Below are positions 13,101 through 13,191 of a stretch of DNA of 13,191 nucleotides, in pieces. A program made the translations under genes and the position numbers. The stretch covers positions 1 to 13,191 of the forward strand of contig CAKOFP010000078.1 of NCBI GenBank assembly GCA_933226995.1, given 5' to 3'. Source of the DNA: Candidatus Nitrosopolaris rasttigaisensis. GTDB lineage: Archaea > Thermoproteota > Nitrososphaeria > Nitrososphaerales > Nitrososphaeraceae. The notes under the pieces were generated by a model. It ran no database searches. It had not been told where the DNA came from and was given only the letters and a program-made list of their open reading frames with translations. Position 1 is the stretch's first letter. The number at the start of each line of letters is the position of its first letter.

Positions 13101-13191
13101 AAGACTTGCAATCTTTGCTTTTTGGTTTCTAGGATTTGGCATAGGCTTTCTTGGATATCTATCCCTTCCAAGCATCGCGCAATGGTTTGCT
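13093..13191 (+). CDS. Partial membrane protein, N-terminus only
   Basis: TTG 13093 opens a frame that runs off the right edge (33 codons). It begins MSRRLAIFAFWFLGFGIGFL: two arginines followed by a hydrophobic stretch, typical of a signal anchor or first transmembrane helix with the N-terminus inside. The G-rich sequence GGGGAAAGCGGG lies just upstream. The family cannot be identified from this fragment. The frame is open back to a TGA at 13045-13047. Confidence 0.5.
   Translation, partial: MSRRLAIFAFWFLGFGIGFLGYLSLPSIAQWFA

Noticed and set aside
1..13191. tRNA genes, CRISPR arrays, insertion sequences
   Set aside because: I scanned both strands for T-arm motifs, regularly spaced repeats and transposase-like frames and found none.

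Overview
The window is archaeal and most likely from an ammonia-oxidising member of the Nitrososphaeria (Thaumarchaeota). It carries an archaeal RNA polymerase subunit K (Rpo6), ribosomal proteins S8e and S25e, a TFIIB-type initiation factor, an archaeal kleisin pair (ScpA/ScpB), an ICC-like phosphoesterase and a membrane-anchored type-1 copper protein. Several genes have an A/T-rich TATA-like box 22-30 nt upstream of the start codon and no leader. GTG and TTG starts are frequent.

Layout: 1-87 (-) is the start of a gene that leaves the left edge. After a divergent, hairpin-rich gap come scpA, scpB, rps8e and a metallophosphoesterase, all on +. On the minus strand, 3056-7696 holds carA and carB, the two subunits of carbamoyl-phosphate synthetase, in one overlapping transcript. 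Next are a cupredoxin (+), rpoK (-), a small cyclophilin-fold protein (+), S25e (-), a DHH-family phosphoesterase (-), a probable structured RNA (-), and tfb with a small upstream ORF (-). At the right edge are a 25-codon ORF and the N-terminus of a membrane protein (+).

The main discovery is that two genes appear to be interrupted by very short, frame-breaking introns with a bulge-helix-bulge core. In carB, a 22-nt insertion (6365-6386) splits the first ATP-grasp segment exactly between GEAGE and FDYSG. It folds into a 3-nt bulge, 4-bp helix, 3-nt bulge and 5-bp capped stem whose predicted cut sites restore the family sequence to the nucleotide. The carB start is then the TTG at 6461, behind a strong Shine-Dalgarno, not one downstream of the insertion. 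In the cyclophilin-fold gene, a conserved frame has no start codon of its own. A leaderless ATG at 9134 begins a 14-codon exon, and removing 43 nt (9176-9218), again framed by the same bulge-helix-bulge core, joins it in frame. Both introns fall between codons and are 1 modulo 3 in length. Neither has an outer helix directly next to the core. Two such cases in 13 kb suggest mRNA splicing by the tRNA splicing endonuclease may be widespread in this genome and may have been missed by ORF callers.

Other points of interest are a ~265-nt structured RNA candidate, a TFB with a ~40-residue insertion between its cyclin repeats, mirrored promoter sequences around the divergent region upstream of tfb, and unusual charged extensions in CarA and CarB.
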